Source of the DNA: an uncultured Muribaculaceae bacterium
GTDB taxonomy: Bacteria > Bacteroidota > Bacteroidia > Bacteroidales > Muribaculaceae
NCBI GenBank assembly: GCA_947177435.1
Contig: CAMWUM010000148.1
Coordinates: forward strand, 1-5,577
DNA: 5,577 bases
Reading direction: 5' to 3'
Both the position numbers and the translations under genes were made by a program. Shown in pieces: positions 4,464-5,577 of this stretch. Each line of letters begins with the position of its first letter. Position 1 is the stretch's first letter. Under the pieces are notes generated by a model. The model was not told where the DNA came from and did no database searches. It was given only the letters and a program-made list of their open reading frames with translations.

Positions 4464-5577
4464 CTAAACTAGGTCGACGACCGTGATGCCGGCGCCGCCG
4501 AAGCGTACGTCTTCGTCGTGGAATGATACGACAGAGGGGATGGTTTTCAGGTAGTCGCGGATGTATTGGCGCAGGGCGCCGGTGCCCGTGCCGTGTAGGA
4601 TGCGCACGCGGGCGGCGCGGAATTGGATTGCGTCGTCTATGAAGTACATCGTAGCCTGCACGGCCTCGTCGACTCGCATGCCGCGCACGTCGATCTCCTG
4701 GCTGAAATTGAGTTGGCGCTCGCGGCTGGTGTCGGCCACGCTTTGGCCCGTCAGCACGGGCTTGGTCGCGGCGCTCTTGATCTGCCGCTGCGTGACGGTG
4801 AGACGCGATGCCTTGACTGTCGTTTTGAGCATCCCAAATGCCACCACGGCATTCGCTCCGTTGATTTCCAGCACCTTGCCGACTGTGCCCGTGCCGTCTA
4901 GCAGCACGTTGTCGCCCACGGCCACCGGTCGCTTCTCGGCCTGCGGCTTGGGTTCCTTTTTCTCGTTCTTACGCTTCTTTTTTAGCATCGGGTGCTGGTC
5001 AGCCTTGGCTGCTTCGAGCCTGCGTTTCTCCTCCTCAAGCTGCTTGCGGGCCTGCATAGTCTTTTCGCGCTCGGCGTTGGCCGTCTTGATTTCGTGGATG
5101 GTGCGCTCCACGGCGGCGTTACTGGCGCTGATTATGTCCTTGGCCTGCTGGCGTACTTCGTCTATAATCTCGCGACGCTTGCTGTGCAGCTGCTCGGCCT
5201 CGGAGTCATACTTCTCGATAAGGGCGTCGATTTTCTTTTCTTTCTGCTTGATTTGAAGGCGCTTATTCTCCCAATAACGCTTGTCGCGGGCTATGTCGAG
5301 CAAGTACTTGTCGAGGTTTACATAGTCGCTGCCGACGATTTCCTGAGCGGCGTTGACGATGTCGGCCGGAAGGCCGATTTTGCGTGCGATCTCCAGGGCA
5401 AACGAACTGCCGGCGTTGCCAATGCTCAGAGCGAACAGCGGCTGCATCAACTGGCGATCGTAGAGCATCGAGCCATTGATCAGGCCCTGCGTCTCCTCGA
5501 CAAATCGCTTTATATTTTGAAATTGTGTTGTTATGACGCCCCACATGCCGATTTGCACGAACTGCGACAGCACGGCC
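4464..5577 (-). CDS. mutS2: Endonuclease MutS2, C-terminal part (N-terminus beyond right edge)
   Basis: About 371 C-terminal codons of a protein usually near 800-850 residues; the frame stays open to the edge (codons begin at 5576), so a GTG at 5573 is not the true start. From the edge: the end of the MutS-type ATPase with GVITTQFQNIKRF and the family segment LYDRQLMQPLFALSIGNAGSSFALEIARKIGLP (codons 37-69 from 5573); a long charged coiled coil (about 90-195); a Lys-rich linker (198-215); a small KOW-like beta domain with VGDNVLLDGTGTVGKVLEI (219-237); and a C-terminal Smr nuclease domain with EIDVRGMR (293-300) and ILHGTGTGALR (325-335), both hallmark motifs intact. MutS2 dimers bind branched DNA and, by species, suppress recombination or act on stalled, collided ribosomes; the Smr domain supplies nuclease activity. 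The usual ATPase TTH histidine appears as Gln. Walker A and B lie outside the window. The stop is TAG at 4466-4464, 17 bases from the convergent phosphoglycosyltransferase gene, with no clear terminator between them. Confidence 0.95.
   Translation of the reverse strand, partial: AVLSQFVQIGMWGVITTQFQNIKRFVEETQGLINGSMLYDRQLMQPLFALSIGNAGSSFALEIARKIGLPADIVNAAQEIVGSDYVNLDKYLLDIARDKRYWENKRLQIKQKEKKIDALIEKYDSEAEQLHSKRREIIDEVRQQAKDIISASNAAVERTIHEIKTANAEREKTMQARKQLEEEKRRLEAAKADQHPMLKKKRKNEKKEPKPQAEKRPVAVGDNVLLDGTGTVGKVLEINGANAVVAFGMLKTTVKASRLTVTQRQIKSAATKPVLTGQSVADTSRERQLNFSQEIDVRGMRVDEAVQATMYFIDDAIQFRAARVRILHGTGTGALRQYIRDYLKTIPSVVSFHDEDVRFGGAGITVVDLV

Noticed and set aside
4561..5256. Plus-strand frame of 231 codons inside mutS2
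   Set aside because: Ser/Arg/Leu-rich shadow of the coiled-coil region; the minus frame has the Smr and KOW features.

Overview
The window reads as chromosomal DNA from a Bacteroidales bacterium, most likely in the Muribaculaceae/Prevotellaceae/Bacteroidaceae range. The evidence is the protein types (a tandem DUF349 protein, a Bacteroidota-type undecaprenyl-phosphate sugar phosphotransferase and a MutS2), AT-rich leaders without Shine-Dalgarno sequences, and three matches to the Bacteroidota -7 promoter element TAnnTTTG, each just upstream of a gene. No mobile element, tRNA, rRNA or CRISPR array was seen.

Layout from left to right. Bases 1-54 (minus) hold the first 18 codons of a gene whose N-terminus looks like Bacteroidota DnaA, cut by the window edge. 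Bases 55-371 are a gene-free, strongly AT-rich stretch (about 30% G+C over 61-360) with six TTTAAA hexamers and several inverted repeats, including a nested one whose outer arms resemble split parS half-sites. It is a weak candidate for the chromosomal origin, or for a control region upstream of dnaA. Bases 372-881 (minus) encode a small secreted protein of unknown function. Bases 882-1061 are a divergent intergenic region with a back-to-back pair of -7 elements and a terminator-shaped hairpin that belongs to no visible gene. Bases 1062-2963 (plus) encode a five-repeat DUF349 protein. A 94-base gap with two GC-rich hairpins follows. Bases 3058-4446 (plus) encode a membrane phosphoglycosyltransferase that would start assembly of a surface glycan. 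Seventeen bases later, convergently, lies the C-terminal part of mutS2 (minus), which runs off the right edge.

The genes do not form one pathway. They look like ordinary chromosomal housekeeping genes (replication initiation, envelope glycan initiation, recombination control) plus two proteins of unknown role. I find no convincing new multi-gene system. The most interesting material is non-coding: the palindrome-rich dnaA upstream region, the orphan terminator, and the inverted repeats around the DUF349 promoter.
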